From Cunninghamia lanceolata (Eukaryota > Streptophyta > Pinopsida > Cupressales > Cupressaceae), in assembly GCA_027924645.1 (NCBI GenBank), contig BSBN01001363.1, positions 1,786,001 to 1,850,000 of the forward strand: 64,000 bases of DNA, in the 5' to 3' direction. A program made the position numbers and the translations under genes. Every line of letters begins with the position of its first letter. Position 1 is the stretch's first letter. Below the pieces are notes generated by a model that made no database searches, was not told where the DNA came from, and saw nothing but the letters and a program-made list of their open reading frames with translations. Below are positions 48,252 through 62,642 of the stretch, piece by piece.

Positions 48252-51200
48252 TAATAGAATTGTAAAATAATTCAATAATAGAATAATAGAATAATATAAT
48301 TAAAGAATTCAAGAATGATAGAATAATAGATTTATAGAATAATAGAGTGATAGAATGAGAGAATGATTGAATAATAGAATTGTAGAATGATAGAAGAATA
48401 GAATTGTAGAATAATATAGTTATAGAATAATAAAATGAAAATATTATAGAATAAAACATTTATAAAATAATAGAATGATAGAAATGTAGAATAATAGAAT
48501 AATAGATTAATATAATAATAATAGAATGATAAAATTATAAAATGATATATTGAAAGAATGATAGAATAATATAATTATAGATTAATAGAATGTTTGAATT
48601 ATAAAATGATAGAATGAAAGAATGATAGAGTAATAGAGTTTTGGAATAATATAATAATAGAATGATTGAATGAAGGAATGATATAGTAATAGATTTATAG
48701 ATCAATAGAATGATAGAATAATAAAATGATAGAATAATAGAATGATAAGATTATATAATGATAGAATGGAAGAATCTTAGAAAAATAGAATTGTAGAATG
48801 ATAGAATGAAAAATATTGGAATAATTTCATAAAAGAGTTATAGAATGATGGAACTATAGACTTGAATATAACTATAAGATAATACAATTAGAGAATAATA
48901 CAATTTGAGAATCAAAGAATGATAGAATAATAGATTTATAGAATAACAAAATGATAGAATTATAGAATGATATAATAATAGGTTTATAGAATAATAGAAT
49001 GATATAATTATAGAATCATAGAATGAAAGAATTGTAGAAAAATATAATTATAAAATAAAACAATAATAGAATTACAGAAGGAAAGAATGATAGAATAATA
49101 GAATGATTGAATATAAGAATGATAGAACAATAGATTTATAGAATAATAGAATGATAGAATTACATAATGGTATAATAATAGAATGAAAGAATGATAGAAT
49201 AGTAGATTTATAGAATTATAAAATGAAAGAATGATAGAAAATAGATTTAAGGAATAATCGAATTTTAGAATTGCAAAATGATAGAATGAAAGAATTGTAG
49301 AGTAATAGAACTATAGATTAATCGAATAATGGAATTATACAATGATAGAATAAAAGAATGACAGAGTAAGAGATTAATAGAATAATAGAGTGATAGAATT
49401 GTATAATAATAGAATAAAAGAATGATGGATTAATAGAATTGTAGATTAATAGATCTATACAACATGATAGAATGAAACAAAATTATAGTTTAATATTTAT
49501 AGGATAATCGAATGATAGAATAATAGATTTATATAATAATAGAATGATAGAATTATAAATGACAAAATGAAAGAATGATAGACTAATATAATTATAGAAT
49601 AATAGAATGAAAAAATGATAGAATAATAGATTTATACAATAATAGAATGTTAGAATTATAAAATGGTAGAATGAAAGAATGATAGAGTAATAAAACTTTA
49701 GATTAATAGAATAATATAATTATACAATGATAGAATAAAGGAATGATAGAATACTAGATTTATAGAATAATATAATGGTAGAAACAAAGAATGATACAAG
49801 GAAACAATGATAGAATAATAGAATTGTAGAATACTATTATAACAAAATAATAAAATGATAGAATGAAAGAATGGTAGAATAATAGATTTCTAGAATAATA
49901 GAATGATAAAATTATATAATGATAGAATGAAGGAACAATAGAGTAATGAAATTTTAGAATAACAGTATGATATAATGATAAAAATGAAAGAATGATAGAA
50001 TAGTAGAATAATAGAATTGTAGAGTAACAGAATTGTAGAATGATAGAATGAAAGAATGGTAGAATAATAGAATTATAGAAAGAAATAATGATCGAATAAT
50101 AGATTCATAGAATAATAGAATGAGAGTTATAGATTAATAGAATGAAATAATGATAGAATAATAGAATGAAACATTAATAGAACAATAGCCTTATAGTATA
50201 ATAGAATAATAAAATTATGTAATGATAGAATGAAAAAAATATAGAATAATAGAATTGTTGAATAATACAATAATAGAATTATAGAATAATACAGTAATAG
50301 AATTATAGAATGAAAGAATGATAGAATAATAGAATGATAGAATATAAGAATGATAGAATAATAGATTTATAGAATGATAGAACAATAGATTTATAGAATA
50401 ATAGAATGATAGAATTATAGAATGGTAGAATAATAGGTTTATAGAATAATAGAATGATATAATTGTAGAATCATAGAATGAAAGAATGATAGAATAGTAG
50501 ATTTATAGAATGATAAAATGTAAGAATGATAGAATGAAAGAGTGATAGGATGAAAGAATGATAGAAAATTTGATTTAAGGAATAATAGAATTTTATAATT
50601 GCAAAATGATAGAATGAAAGAATCGTAGAGTAATAGAACTATAGATTAATTAAATAATAGAATTATACAATGATAGAATGAAAGAATAATAAAGTAATAG
50701 ATAAATATAGAATAATAGAGTGATAGAATTGTATAAGGATAGAATAAAACAATGATGGAATAATATAATTATAGATTAATAGATCTATACAACATGATAG
50801 AATGAAACAATTATAGCATAACTTAATATTTATAGAATAATAGAATGATAGAATAATATATTTATTTAATATAACAATAGAATGATAAAATAATAGATTT
50901 ATACAATAATAGAATGTTAGAATTATAAAATGGTAGAATGAAAGAATGATAGAGTAATAAGACTTTAGAATAATATACAATGATAGAATAAAGGAATGAC
51001 ATAATAATATAATGGTAGAAATATAGAATGATGGAAGGAAACAATGATAGAATAATAGAATTGTAGAATACTACTATAACAGAATAATAGAATGAAAGAA
51101 AGGTAGAATAATAGAATGATGGAATTATAGAATGATAGAATGAAGGAACAATAGAGTAATGGAATTGTAGAATAATAGTATGATCTAATGATAAAAATGA

Positions 51201-51884
51201 AAGAATGATGGGATAATATAATTGCATAATAATATGATAATAGAATAAAAGAATGATAGAATGAAATACTGATAGAATAATAGATTTATAAAATAATAGA
51301 ATGATAGAATAGTAGAACAATACAATAAAGGAATGATAGAATAATAGAGTTATATAATAATAGAATGATAGATATATAGAATTATAGAATTATAGAATTA
51401 TAGATTGATAGAACAATAGATTAATAGAATAATAGAATGATAGAATTGTAGGGTGAAGAATAATAAAACAAAAGAATTGTAGTTCATAATAGAATGATAG
51501 AATGAAACAATCATAGAATAAAAGATTTATAAAATAATATAATCCAGTAGAAATATAGAATATAGAAGGAAACATTAATAGAATAATAGAATTGTAGAAT
51601 ACTAGTATAATAGAATGATAGAATGAAAGAATGGTAGAATAATAGATTTCTAGAATAATAGAATGATGGAATTATAGAATGGTAGAATGAAAGAACAATA
51701 GAGTAATGGAATTGTAGAATAATATTAGTTTGGTATTATGATAAAAATGAAAGAATGATCAATAGAATAATAGAATTTCATAATAATATGATAATAGAAT
51801 AAAAGAATGATAGAATGAAATATTGATAGAATAGTAGATTTACAAAATAATAGAATGATAGAATATTAGAATAATAGAATTCTA
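48252..51884. repeat. Octamer array, unit B into unit C
   Basis: The longest uninterrupted array, about 3.6 kb, and the best view of one higher-order segment without insertions. It shows the sequence that E3/E4 insertions disrupted in unit A. Confidence 0.95.
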
Positions 51885-51893
51885 GAGCAATGA

Positions 51894-52094
51894 ATGAAGA
51901 ATTTTAATAACGTCCATGAGGCCGTAGCAGCCTATGGGACCCATCAGCCGCACACATCCCCTTCAAACAGAACAGCAGCCACAAAACGTTCTCTAAGTTG
52001 CCTGAACTTCCTTCTTGAGATCTTCCCTTTTGCTGTGAAGTTTGATCACGAGGTTCACCGTACTAGCCAGCCTTGTCACTTCAAAGAATGGTAG
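51894..52094 (+). other. 66-codon module in unit C, unrecognised
   Basis: Third copy. Frame still open, with changes such as A-to-V and G-to-R relative to the others. Confidence 0.45.
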
Positions 52095-52999
52095 AATATT
52101 AGAATTGTAGAATAATAAAATTATAGAATGAAAGAATGATAGGATAATAGGTTCATAGAATAATAGAATGATAGAGTTATAGATTAATAGAATGAATAAT
52201 GATAGAATAATAGAATTGTAGAATGATAGAATGAAACATTAATAGAACAATAGCCTTATAGTATAATAGAATGATAGAATTATATAATGATAGAATGAAA
52301 GAATCATAGAATAATAGAATTGTTGAATAATATAATGATAGAATAATCTAGACTTAATGAATTACAAAATGATGAAACTATACAATAATAGAATTATAAA
52401 ATAATACAATAATAGAATTATTGAATTATAATATTAAAGAATGATAGAATAATAGATTTATAGATTTATAGAATAATAGAATGATAAAATGATAGAATAA
52501 TATAATGATATAATTATTAACTGATAGAATGATAGAATTATTGAATGATAGAATAATAGAACTGTAGAATTGTAGAATAATAGATTTATAGAATGATAGA
52601 CCTAAATAAGGATAGAATAAAATATTAATAGAATAATAGAATTATGCAATCAAACAATGATAGAATAATAAAATTGAGTAATAATAAGATGATAGAATGA
52701 AATATTGATAGAAGAATAGATTTATGTAATAATAGAACAATAAAATAATAGAACAATAGAATAATTGAATAATAGAATTGTAGAATGATATGATAATAGA
52801 ATGATAGAATGAAAAAATGATAGAATAATAGATAAATAGAGAATAATAAATTTATATAATAATAGAATTATAGAATGATAGAATAATAGAATAATAGAAT
52901 TGTAGGATAAGAGAGTTATAAAATGATAGAATAATAAATTAAGAGAATAATAGAATGATAGAATTATGGAATGATAGAATGAAAGAATGATAGAATAAT
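52083..52999. repeat. Octamer array between module and gag block, unit C
   Basis: About 0.9 kb, lacking a short segment present in units A and B near 52550. Confidence 0.93.
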
Positions 53000-53514
53000 T
53001 GTTGAACAGCCAAAAGTCATGATTTCAACCTCTGGTGATTTAATTCTACAACTACCATGATTACAAATGGTTCAACTCCCTCAACTAGAAGTATAAAAAG
53101 GAGGTTGGTGCTTTTTGTTTGGGGGTTGGGTTGGTTGGTGATTGTTGTAGAAGAGAGTATTGTCTCTAAGGATTATAGATTGATTTGAATTATGTAATTT
53201 ATATTCCTAATGTTGTTATATCGAATGTGAATCTATGATATCAATAAATTTACATCGATTTGTGTTGTTGTGTGAAAGTTGTTATTTTGGTTGCTAGATT
53301 CTGGTAGTTTGATAACACCCCCAGATCTAGACTACATTAAGTGATATCAAATCCCAATTTGGGTTGTGTCAAAAAGAAGGAATCCTCAAGAATTTTGTTG
53401 TGGGTTCAAATGAGAAATAGAAGACCTATAATTGCAAAGAATTCATGAGACATGGCACATAGTTGATGAGGGAGAAGAGGAGCACTAAGAGTTAGTGATG
53501 TAGAAGTCATAGAG

Positions 53515-54410
53515 ATGTTGGGAGGGATTACAACAAGATTAGATGATATGGAAGCAACACAAAGAAGAGTATATTTGGATGACATTAGTGAGGATGAGAA
53601 TGAAGAACCAAAAATTGAGACAGAAGATGCAGATAGAAATGAACTAGAAAGAAGATTTTTACAAGCAATATCAAGAATCAATAGCAAACCTATATTGGAT
53701 GCACCAAGTTATCATGGAAATCTAAATCTAGAAGAATTAATCAATTAGATTTCAGAGATGGATAAATATTTTGATTTTGAATCAATAGATGATCTGTAAA
53801 GGGTGAAATTTGCTTGCAGGAAATTGAAAGGACATGTATCCTTATGGTGGGATCATGTAAAAATAGAAAGGCAAAGAAAGGGTAAGGAAAAAATCAAATT
53901 GTTGGATAGAATGGTCAAAAAATTGAAGGCTAAATTTCTACCAACCGACTATCAAATAAGTATGTTCAAGAAACTAAAAATTTGAAGCAAAAGGAAAAGA
54001 ATGTGCATGAGGATGTACAAAAGAATTATATAGGTTGGATATCAATGTTGGACATGTAGACTATGATGCTGAGAAAGTGTCAAGGTATCTTAATGGTTTA
54101 CATTATTCAATTCAAGATGAAATTAGTATGTTTGAATACAAATTGTAGAATAAGCTTATTAGTATGCTTTGAAGGCAAAAGAAAAATTGGAGAGAAAATA
54201 AAATAATTTTAGAGGTAGAGGTAGATTCTCACGTGGAAGAGGACAATCCAGTGGTGGCAGAGGCTATCAAAACAAACAAGGAGAAACCAACACCTGTCAA
54301 ACAAGCACCTAGGATAATAAGGGAAGAGGAGATTACTCTAGAGGTAGGGGATATTTTGGAAGAGGTAGAGGAAGAGGATTCATGAGTACATGTTACCAAT
54401 GAGGATTCAT
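53515..54410 (+). pseudogene. Ty3/gypsy gag pseudogene, copy C
   Basis: Most damaged of the three. A glycine codon of the QRRGVY stretch is deleted in frame, stop codons replace residues after ELIN (53746-53748) and at 53797-53799, and a one-base loss lies near 53980. The HVSLWWDHVK signature and the GRG-rich tail remain readable in pieces. Confidence 0.8.
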
Positions 54411-55038
54411 GAATACTTCATCTTGGCACTTTTTCGGGTCTTGAAACATTCATTTTGGCCCTCAAAATGGCAATTTAGTTTTTTTTCTAGATTTTTAAAA
54501 AGCTACTTTTTTAATAACTTGAAACTCATGTTTCCAATTAAGAATATTAGTTGGCCATTTGTCCTACCTTAGTTTTTGGAAGCCTTTGGGAAAAAATAGG
54601 ATTCTCAAGATATGATTGTAAAATTACCTAAAATAGCAAAATCTGACAATGTCGGAAGCTGCCAAAAAAGTTTTTTTTTTCATTTTTTTGGTTTTTCTTG
54701 GATATAAGAGAGTTCTCTCTCATTATAATAGCAGAGTTGATGAATAGAAGTTTTTTTGTGTTCCATCTTCCAAATCATTGGCTCTCATATGTTTAATGGC
54801 ACAAATCTATTGAGTGTATGTTGTGTGTTGCATCAATTTCCAATGGTTGTTCAGGGTGTGTGGGCCCCCTTGGCAGTCCCCTAAGGATTAGTCTCACGTC
54901 CACTTGCCCCGCCATTATTAGCCCCAACTTGGCACAAAAATGTAAGCCTGAGGCAAGGTGCGGTTGGCAATGCTGGGCAGAGTCGCAATGCTCCTGTCTC
55001 TCTCAGGGGCAGGGCTAGGGGATACCTCTGGATTAAAA

Positions 55039-55671
55039 TATATATATATATATTATTTTTTTAAATTACTGCAAGTAGGTTGTTAAAATCAGAGATGACA
55101 CTAATTAGAAATTTTAAAAAAATATATCAAAACACATCTAATTTTTTTCAAAATTATATGGTACACTAGAGGAAAGAGTCCTCTCCAAAAGGGTATAATA
55201 GGTTTTGTGAAAATGATAAAAAATAATACAAAAGTTGACATGGAATGAAAACTATCAGATTCTATAAAGTCTGACTTTAAAATGATATTACAAAGAAAAT
55301 ATGCATTGAAAACTAATTTTTTTTCTCCATGCACTAGATATTGAACTCCTCTATTTAGGAAAAAAAATTAGGGAAAAATAAGATTGTTTGCTCTTTTTTT
55401 GTGACGTGGACTCAAAGTCACTTTTCCTAAAATTTTTAGCACTTCAAAATTTTCTCTTAAATTTTTTAAAAAATGTCAAAATAATTTTTTTAATTTTTTA
55501 AATTTTTTTAAAAATTACAAGCATAAAATTCATCAAGAGATCTACATTTCATTACTTTACATCATTTTCAAATTCAAAACATAAATGCCACTTTTATGAG
55601 GTCGAAGTTCATAAATTTTTTTGTTGTTGGCCGATTCCTTTATAAAGTGTGACAGGTTTGTGCTTTTACCC
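55039..55671. other. TA tract and AT-rich tail of gag block C
   Basis: Short TA tract (55039-55053) and then the conserved tail ending GCTTTTACCC. No gene seen. Confidence 0.5.
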
Positions 55672-57154
55672 TAATAGAATTGTAAAATAATTCAATAATA
55701 GAATAAAAGAATAATAGAATTAAAGAATTAAAGAATGATAGAATAATAGATTTATAGAATAATAGAGTGATAGAATGAGAGAATGATTGAATAATAGAAT
55801 AGTAGAATGATAGAAGAATAGAATAATAAAATGAAAATATTATAGAATAAAACATTTATAAAATAATAGAATGATAGAAATGTAGAATAATAGATTAATA
55901 TAATAATAATAGAATGATAAAATTATAAAATAATAGATTGAAAGAATGATAGAATAATATAATTATAGATTAATAGAATGTTTGAATTATAAAATGATAG
56001 AATGAAAGAATGATAGAGTAATAGAATTTTGGAATAATATAATAATAGAATGACTGAATGAAGGAATGATATAGTAATAGATTTATAGAATAATAGAATG
56101 ATAGAATAATAAAATGATAGATTAATAGAATGATAAGATTATATAATGATAGAATGGAAGAATGTTAGAAAAATGGAATTGTAGAATGATAGAATGAAAA
56201 ATGTTGGAATAATTTAATAAAAGAGTTATAGAATGATGGAACTATATACTTGAATATAACTATAAAATAATACAATTAGAGAATAATACAATTTGAGAAT
56301 CAAAAAATGATAGAATAATAGATTTATAGAATAACAAAATGATAGAATTATAGAATGATATAATAATAGGTTTATAGAATAATAGAGTGATATAATTATA
56401 GAATCATAGAATGAAAGAATTGTAGAAAAATAGAATTATAAAATAATAGAATTACAGAAGGAAAGAATGATTGAATATAAGAATGATAGAAAAATAGATT
56501 TAAAGAATAATAAAATGATAGAATTACATAATGGTATAATAAGAGAATGAAAGAATGATAGAATAGTAGATTTATAGAATTATAAAATGAAAGAATGAAA
56601 GAATGAAAGAGTGATAGAATGAAAGAATGATAGAAAATAGATTTAAGGAATAATAGAAATTTAGAATTACAAAATGATAGAATGAAAGAATCGTAGAGTA
56701 ATAGAACTATAGATTAATCGAATAATGGAATTATACAATGATAGAATGAAAGAATGATAGAGTAAGAAATTAATAGAATAATAGAGTGATAGAATTGTAT
56801 AAGAATAGAATAAAAGAATGATGGATTAATAGAATTGTAGATTAATAGATCTATACAACATGATAGAGTGAAAAAAAATTATAGAATAATTTAATATTTA
56901 TAGGATAATAGAATGATAGAATAATAGATTTATATAATAATAGAATGATAGAATTATAAATGACAAAATGAAAGAATGATAGACTAATATATTATAGAAT
57001 AATAGAATGAAAAAATGATAGAATAATAGATTTATACAATAATAGAATGTTAGAATTATAAAATGGTAGAATGAAAGAATGATAGAGTAATAAAACTTTA
57101 GATTAATAGAATAATATAATTATACAATGATAGAATAAACGAATGATAGAATAC
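55672..57154. repeat. Octamer array after gag block C, ending at the duplication junction
   Basis: ATAGAATN words up to GATAGAATAC, where the array switches without warning to E4 interior sequence at 57155. The last ~77 bp before the junction recur just after E4 at 60822, as expected if a tandem duplication joined a downstream array position to an upstream E4 position. Confidence 0.93.
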
Positions 57155-60100
57155 AGGTCACAATGAATCTTTGCACATATAGTTAGCAAATAATATAGTA
57201 GGATTTGGCACACAAAAAAACTCAGCTTCTGTGGCACGATCATGAAAAGGCTTCAGAATGTCTCAAGCAATGTGGTTTCATGGAATGTCGTGATTGCAAT
57301 CTATGCACAAAATGGATTTGTTGAAAAGACTTAGAAGCCCTCAAGCGAATGCGACTAGCAGAAGTAAAGTCAAATTCCACAACCTTTGCCAGCGTCCTCC
57401 TTGCCTGTGCGAAAATGAGAGTTTTCAAACAGGGTGTGGACATGTATCAAGGCATAACGGTAAGGGAAATGTTTGCCAGATAATGTGGTTGGAAATGCTC
57501 TGGTGGACGTTTATGAAAATGTGGAAACATAGATAAGGCACGTGAACTGTTCGGCAGAATTCCTCAAAGAGATGTCAACTCGTAGAATGCAATGCAGGAA
57601 ATGTACAAAATGGATTCTGCAAGGATGCTCTCAGAATCTTTGAATTAATTAAGCATCATGGAACGTATCTAACACTGTAAGCTTTGTTTGTATTCTAGGT
57701 GCATGCAGCCATGCAGGTTTAGTGGATGAGAGCTGTACATACTTCAAAATCTTTAAAAATTCACTAAGACTCTACAAATCTAAGGTAATTAACAAATATA
57801 CTGGTAAACATTAAAGTTCTAAGGATGTGATACCTGTAGAATAAAACAGAGCTCATAAGACAATGCCCAAGAACAAGGAAGCGAAGGCCTCACAGAAAGT
57901 GAACGTAAATATGCCGATGCCTTCCTTATCTGAACCCATATCATCCTTTTTTTTTTCTGTTGTTGCTCGCTCGCCTTCTCATTATCAGCCTCATCCCTGT
58001 GTCCAAAAACCAAGAACCTGGAAAAAAAATGCCCGTGACTTCAACTCGCATGCCGAACAAAGAAAAGCCGAGTGTAGAATTCTTGAAAATGTGCAAGCCC
58101 TAGATGTCTCCAAATAAAAGCCTCGATAAGACCAATATGCAAATAGCGGAAGTGCCAATAAGGCACGTGGCTCGTTTGGCAAAGAGCCTCCGGGTGCTTA
58201 GACATCAAATGTAAGGACACAATAAACGTAACCATGGTCCCTAGCTGTCTGGTCAACTCCCGATACATCTTCTATAAGTCGATACACCTATGCCATTGGA
58301 TGCCTTCTTTCTTAAATTTGTCTATGTCTACAGCACTCCTCTCTACAATTCCTACACTGGATTCGGAGCATTTGTCTATGATATTCTGGCTGCTGTCGCT
58401 CCCCAAAGCATGCTGCTCTGAAATCGATGTTTCTTTCACTGCTGTATATTCTATGGTTCTAACTCTCCAGTTAAACATAATATAATATCATCATATTATG
58501 GGATCAATGGAGTGCGTAAAGGCCCTTAAGCCAGTCAAGATCAATTGGGAACAAGTGCTTAAAGGTCATCAGATTTAAGTACCAATGCCATTCTTCGTCG
58601 CAACAAAGGCACTCACATTTTGCTTGACCCATCATCTCCCATGAGTAGCCATTCCTTCAATAACCCATCTCTCATATATGGAGTGGTAAAATAAGTGTCT
58701 ATTCCCAATAATGATATTTCATCTATGTTTATTTCTTGTAAGTATGTTGTGCATTTTCGTTGGGGAAAATGATCAACTCACATAGTTCAATCTTCATATG
58801 AAGAAAATATAACCACAACATGAGAGTAGTATTGACATATAATCGCGATAGGAGAACTCTCAAGAACGTGCATATTTTGAATAAATCTTTCACCAACTCA
58901 ATCATATCCCTTAATTGGACTTAACACATCATGATAGTATTTGTCAAGCGAACGATACAAGGAGCAACCATGATAGTTAGGTGCTTAGTAGACAAAATCT
59001 ACGCACATATCAATTAAACTCTCAAAAATGCAGTTATAACTACATGCTTCTAAGTGAGTGTGTGGGCAATCGTTTCACGTGATGACACCAACATGCATCT
59101 ACATCCTTTTAGCTGATGATAGTCTTTGTTTTAGCAAAGAGAGCGTTTAGAATTTCTTGTCACTCTTTGCAAAAATAGAACACGTGATTTGTATAGACCG
59201 GTTCCTAACAAGGGCAACTACAGATTCAATACATGGATGTGTTTTATATATAATATTAATTGGCCATAATTTTAGTCAAGGGCCTAGTTTCTAGCATGCA
59301 CAAACATAATTTATGTAAACAATTTTTATTTTTTTTTCTTTTTTTCTTTTTTTAAATAAATATATAAAGTGGCCAAAGTTTCAACCCCATGCACTAAGAA
59401 TTAGTTGTGTTCCTTCAATGTCAGAATTTACATATCAACCATGTGATCCTAAAATCCAGATAGTAGCAAGATGTTGCAAGAACATGATCGATCTCATGAA
59501 TAGATGGTTCAAGTTTATGATTGATCATATTGCATTTAGACACTTGACTAGTGCCAGGTGACACAATAGATAATGGGATGACAAATTTTTCCACCAAACA
59601 AATCATTTTTACTTCCCAAGGAAGCACCTAGAAACTCTATTCAAAATTCAAATAAAAGAAGAGATACATGTCTTTCTCAAAATACCATTCTACGAACTGC
59701 CTCTCTCCTCCATTACCAATACATATATGGAAACCTAGTAGTTGGGTTGCCTTTGGAAGTAAGAATTATCAATTGTCAACACTCTCTCTCTCTCGCAAGC
59801 AAATGGTACCATGTTAAAAGAAAGCAATTGGTTACACATGTCAATAAAAGCGTAGAGATTGTATTAGATACAGTTATGAGATGAATGTTGTAAGGGGCAA
59901 TCTAAGTCATAGGATGTAATAGATAGGAAACATCTCATGGATACCATTCTAACACTAGTCAACACTGCTCAATCCCACTAAGTACCCGTAACTCCAATTT
60001 TACCACGTAATTACTTTTTGGACAGCAGATTATAATTCTCACCTATTATCACATTTAACCAAGGTGTCATCCAAAGCTTTTAAGCTAATTCATTAATTAT

Positions 60101-60821
60101 CTAATAAACAAAATAGGAGCATTATTACTAACCACTAATCCATTAGAGGATCTTCCATCCACATAGGAGAATAATTTTAACATTATAAAATACGACTTGA
60201 CTAACATTACGACACGACCTGACCCATCATCACAAGACAAGGACCAAGTATACCAAAATGACTCAAGACCACAATAGAAGATAGGGACTGACTTAGTAGA
60301 TTAGACCCCGTGTTATCTCCCATCACTAATATCCATTGGTGAAAGAACCCGCTCAAACCTGCTATATCAGGTGGAGTCGAGGTTTGGTACCTGCAGCCTA
60401 CATCCAAACAACTGATTAAATACGACCAAGTACGTATATGTCAACACACAAAGAGTCAGAGAATTGCAGCACAGCAGGGTACTCGAAATGAGTAATGCTA
60501 CACCATCCCTGCTCTTGGATAAGATTATAATCATAACATTCAAAAATAGATATCTACAAATCTAATAAAACATGTAAATAATAATCCATAACTAAACTTA
60601 TTCAACACATCATAACTGAAGTACTCATAATGTCATCTAACTCATAACGGATGTCTAAATATAGTAGTCAAATATCGTTCACTAGATAAACATAAATCAT
60701 AACCTACAATTCAACTATCTCAAAACTGAATCAATGAAATGAACGATTAACAACTATCTCTGACTGACAGAGAGCAATACAGAACTATGTCCATCACAAG
60801 CTAACAACGAGGGGGCACTAC
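57155..60821 (+). mobile_element. 3' half of E4, second copy made by tandem duplication
   Basis: Corresponds to 37929-41577 with few differences, and ends GAGGGGGCACTACA followed by AAGAA. It has no left terminus because it starts at the duplication breakpoint, so it is not an independent insertion. The structured motif is present at 60309-60505. Confidence 0.85.
57180..57770 (+). pseudogene. PPR-protein pseudogene, second copy
   Basis: Duplicate of 37955-38545. It shares all the frame breaks of the first copy and adds a few substitutions (for example a TAG where the other has TGG in the NSW phrase near 57581), so both were dead before duplication. Confidence 0.75.
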
Positions 60822-62118
60822 AAAGAATGATAGAGTAATAAAACTTTAGATTAATAGAATAATATAATTATACAATGATAGAACAAAGGAATGATAGAAT
60901 ACTAGATTTATAGAATAATATAATGGTAGAAATAAAGAATGATAGAAGGAAACAACGATAGAATAATAGAATTGTAGAATACTAGTATAATAAAATGATA
61001 GAATGAAAGAATGGTAGAATAATAGATTTCTAGAAAAATAGAATGATAGAATTATATAATGATAGAATGAAGGAACAATAGAGTAATGAAATTCTAGAAT
61101 AATAGTATGATATAATGATAAAAATGAAAAAATGATAGAATAGTAGAATAATAGAATTGTAGAGTAATAGAATAGTAGAATGATAGAATGAAAGAATGGT
61201 AGAATACTAGAATTTTAGAATAATAGAATTATAGAAAGAAAGAACGATAGAATAATAGATTCATAGAATAATAGATTGAGAGTTATAGATTAATAGAATG
61301 AAATAATGATAGAATAATAGAATTGTAAAATGATAGAATGAAACATTAATAGAACAATAGCCTTATAGTATAATAGAATGATAGAATTAAATAATGATAA
61401 AATGAAAAAATTATAGAATAATAGAATTGTTGAATAATACAATAATAGAATTATAGAATAATACAATAATAGAATTACAAAACGAAAGAATGATAGAATA
61501 TAAGAATGCTAGAATAATAGATTTATAGAATGATAGAACAATAGATTTATAGAATAATAGAATGATAGAATTATAGAATGGTACAATAATAGGTTTATAG
61601 AAAAATAGAATGATATAATTGTAGAATCATAGAATGAAATAATGATAGAATACTAGATTTATAGAATGATAAAATGTAAGAATGATAGAATGAAAGAGTG
61701 ATAGGATGAAAGAATGATAGAAAATTAGATTTAAGGAATAATAGAATTTTAGAATTGCAAAATGATAGAATGAAAGAATCGTAGAGTAATAGAACTATAC
61801 ATTAATTGAATAATAGAATTATACAATGATAGAATGAAAGAATAATAAAGTAATAGATAAATATAGAATAATAGAGTGATAGAATTGTATCAGAGTAGAA
61901 TAAAAGAATGATGGAATTATAGAATTATAGATTAATAGATCTATACAACATGATAGAATGAAACAATTATACGGTAATTTAATATTTATAGAATAATAGA
62001 ATTATAGAATAATAGATTTATTTAATATAATAATAGAATGATAAAATAATAGATTTATACAATAATAGAATGTTAGAATTATAAAATGGTAGAATGAAAG
62101 AATGATAGAGTAATAAGA
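60822..62118. repeat. Octamer array, duplicated copy, cut by E6
   Basis: Counterpart of 41578-42841. It carries two small insertions relative to the left copy (near 61045-61060 and 61155-61170) and stops at GAGTAATAAGA, where the left copy continues CTTTAG. Confidence 0.93.
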
Positions 62119-62436
62119 TGTAGTGCCCCTCAACTTGTCGTCTTTTGGACTGATGTTTGCTTAGTAGTACTAGACATTATGACAGTATTTTAGATCGTTT
62201 GATGATGGATTTCTAGTTATTTTGCTATTTCAGTATGAACCTAATTATTATGATAACAGATGTTGATGTTGGATTATGTCATTTTATGCTTTACAATTTG
62301 ATAAATGAACTGATGTTTTAGATGCTTTGATGTTATTCACTATATGGGATTGGAAGTTAGTTGATCATTTTATGTTGTAGACTAGTAATCTGATACCTTG
62401 TTCAATATAGTTGATTGTTATTCATAAACATGAATG

Positions 62437-62642
62437 GAACAGTGTCGTATTACTCGTTCTCGAGTACCCTACCCCACTGCGATTTCCATTCACTATAAGA
62501 CTGCATGTGATGTATATGTATATCTTGTTATGGTTAACCGTGCGTTGCTGCAGGATGCAGGTACTAGGCATCGACTCCACCTGATTACCAGGTCTGAGCG
62601 TGCCTTCACCAATGGATTAGTTGGTTGGAGTTAACGTGAGGT
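62437..62642 (-). other. E6 subterminal structured motif
   Basis: Mirror of 35338-35540: CAGTG (62440-62444) with CACTG (62475-62479), AGGCA (62566-62570) with TGCCT (62601-62605), and ACCTG/CAGGT between them. The inverse word GGAGTTAACGTGAGGTCCC ends near 62645. Confidence 0.7.

Larger units (their letters stand above)
53000..55671 (+). mobile_element. Gag block copy C
   Basis: Same order of parts as copy A, without the solo LTR. Primer-binding-like site reads TGATATCAAATCC (53342-53354). The truncated LTR ends GTGTTGCATCA at 54835. The GC-rich module (54855-55035) is more decayed than in A and B, and the TA tract is shortest. Confidence 0.75.

Noticed and set aside
57070..60902. The 77-bp direct repeat around the second E4 half as a long target-site duplication
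   Set aside because: The first E4 copy has a normal 5-bp duplication; the repeat is produced by the tandem-duplication junction.
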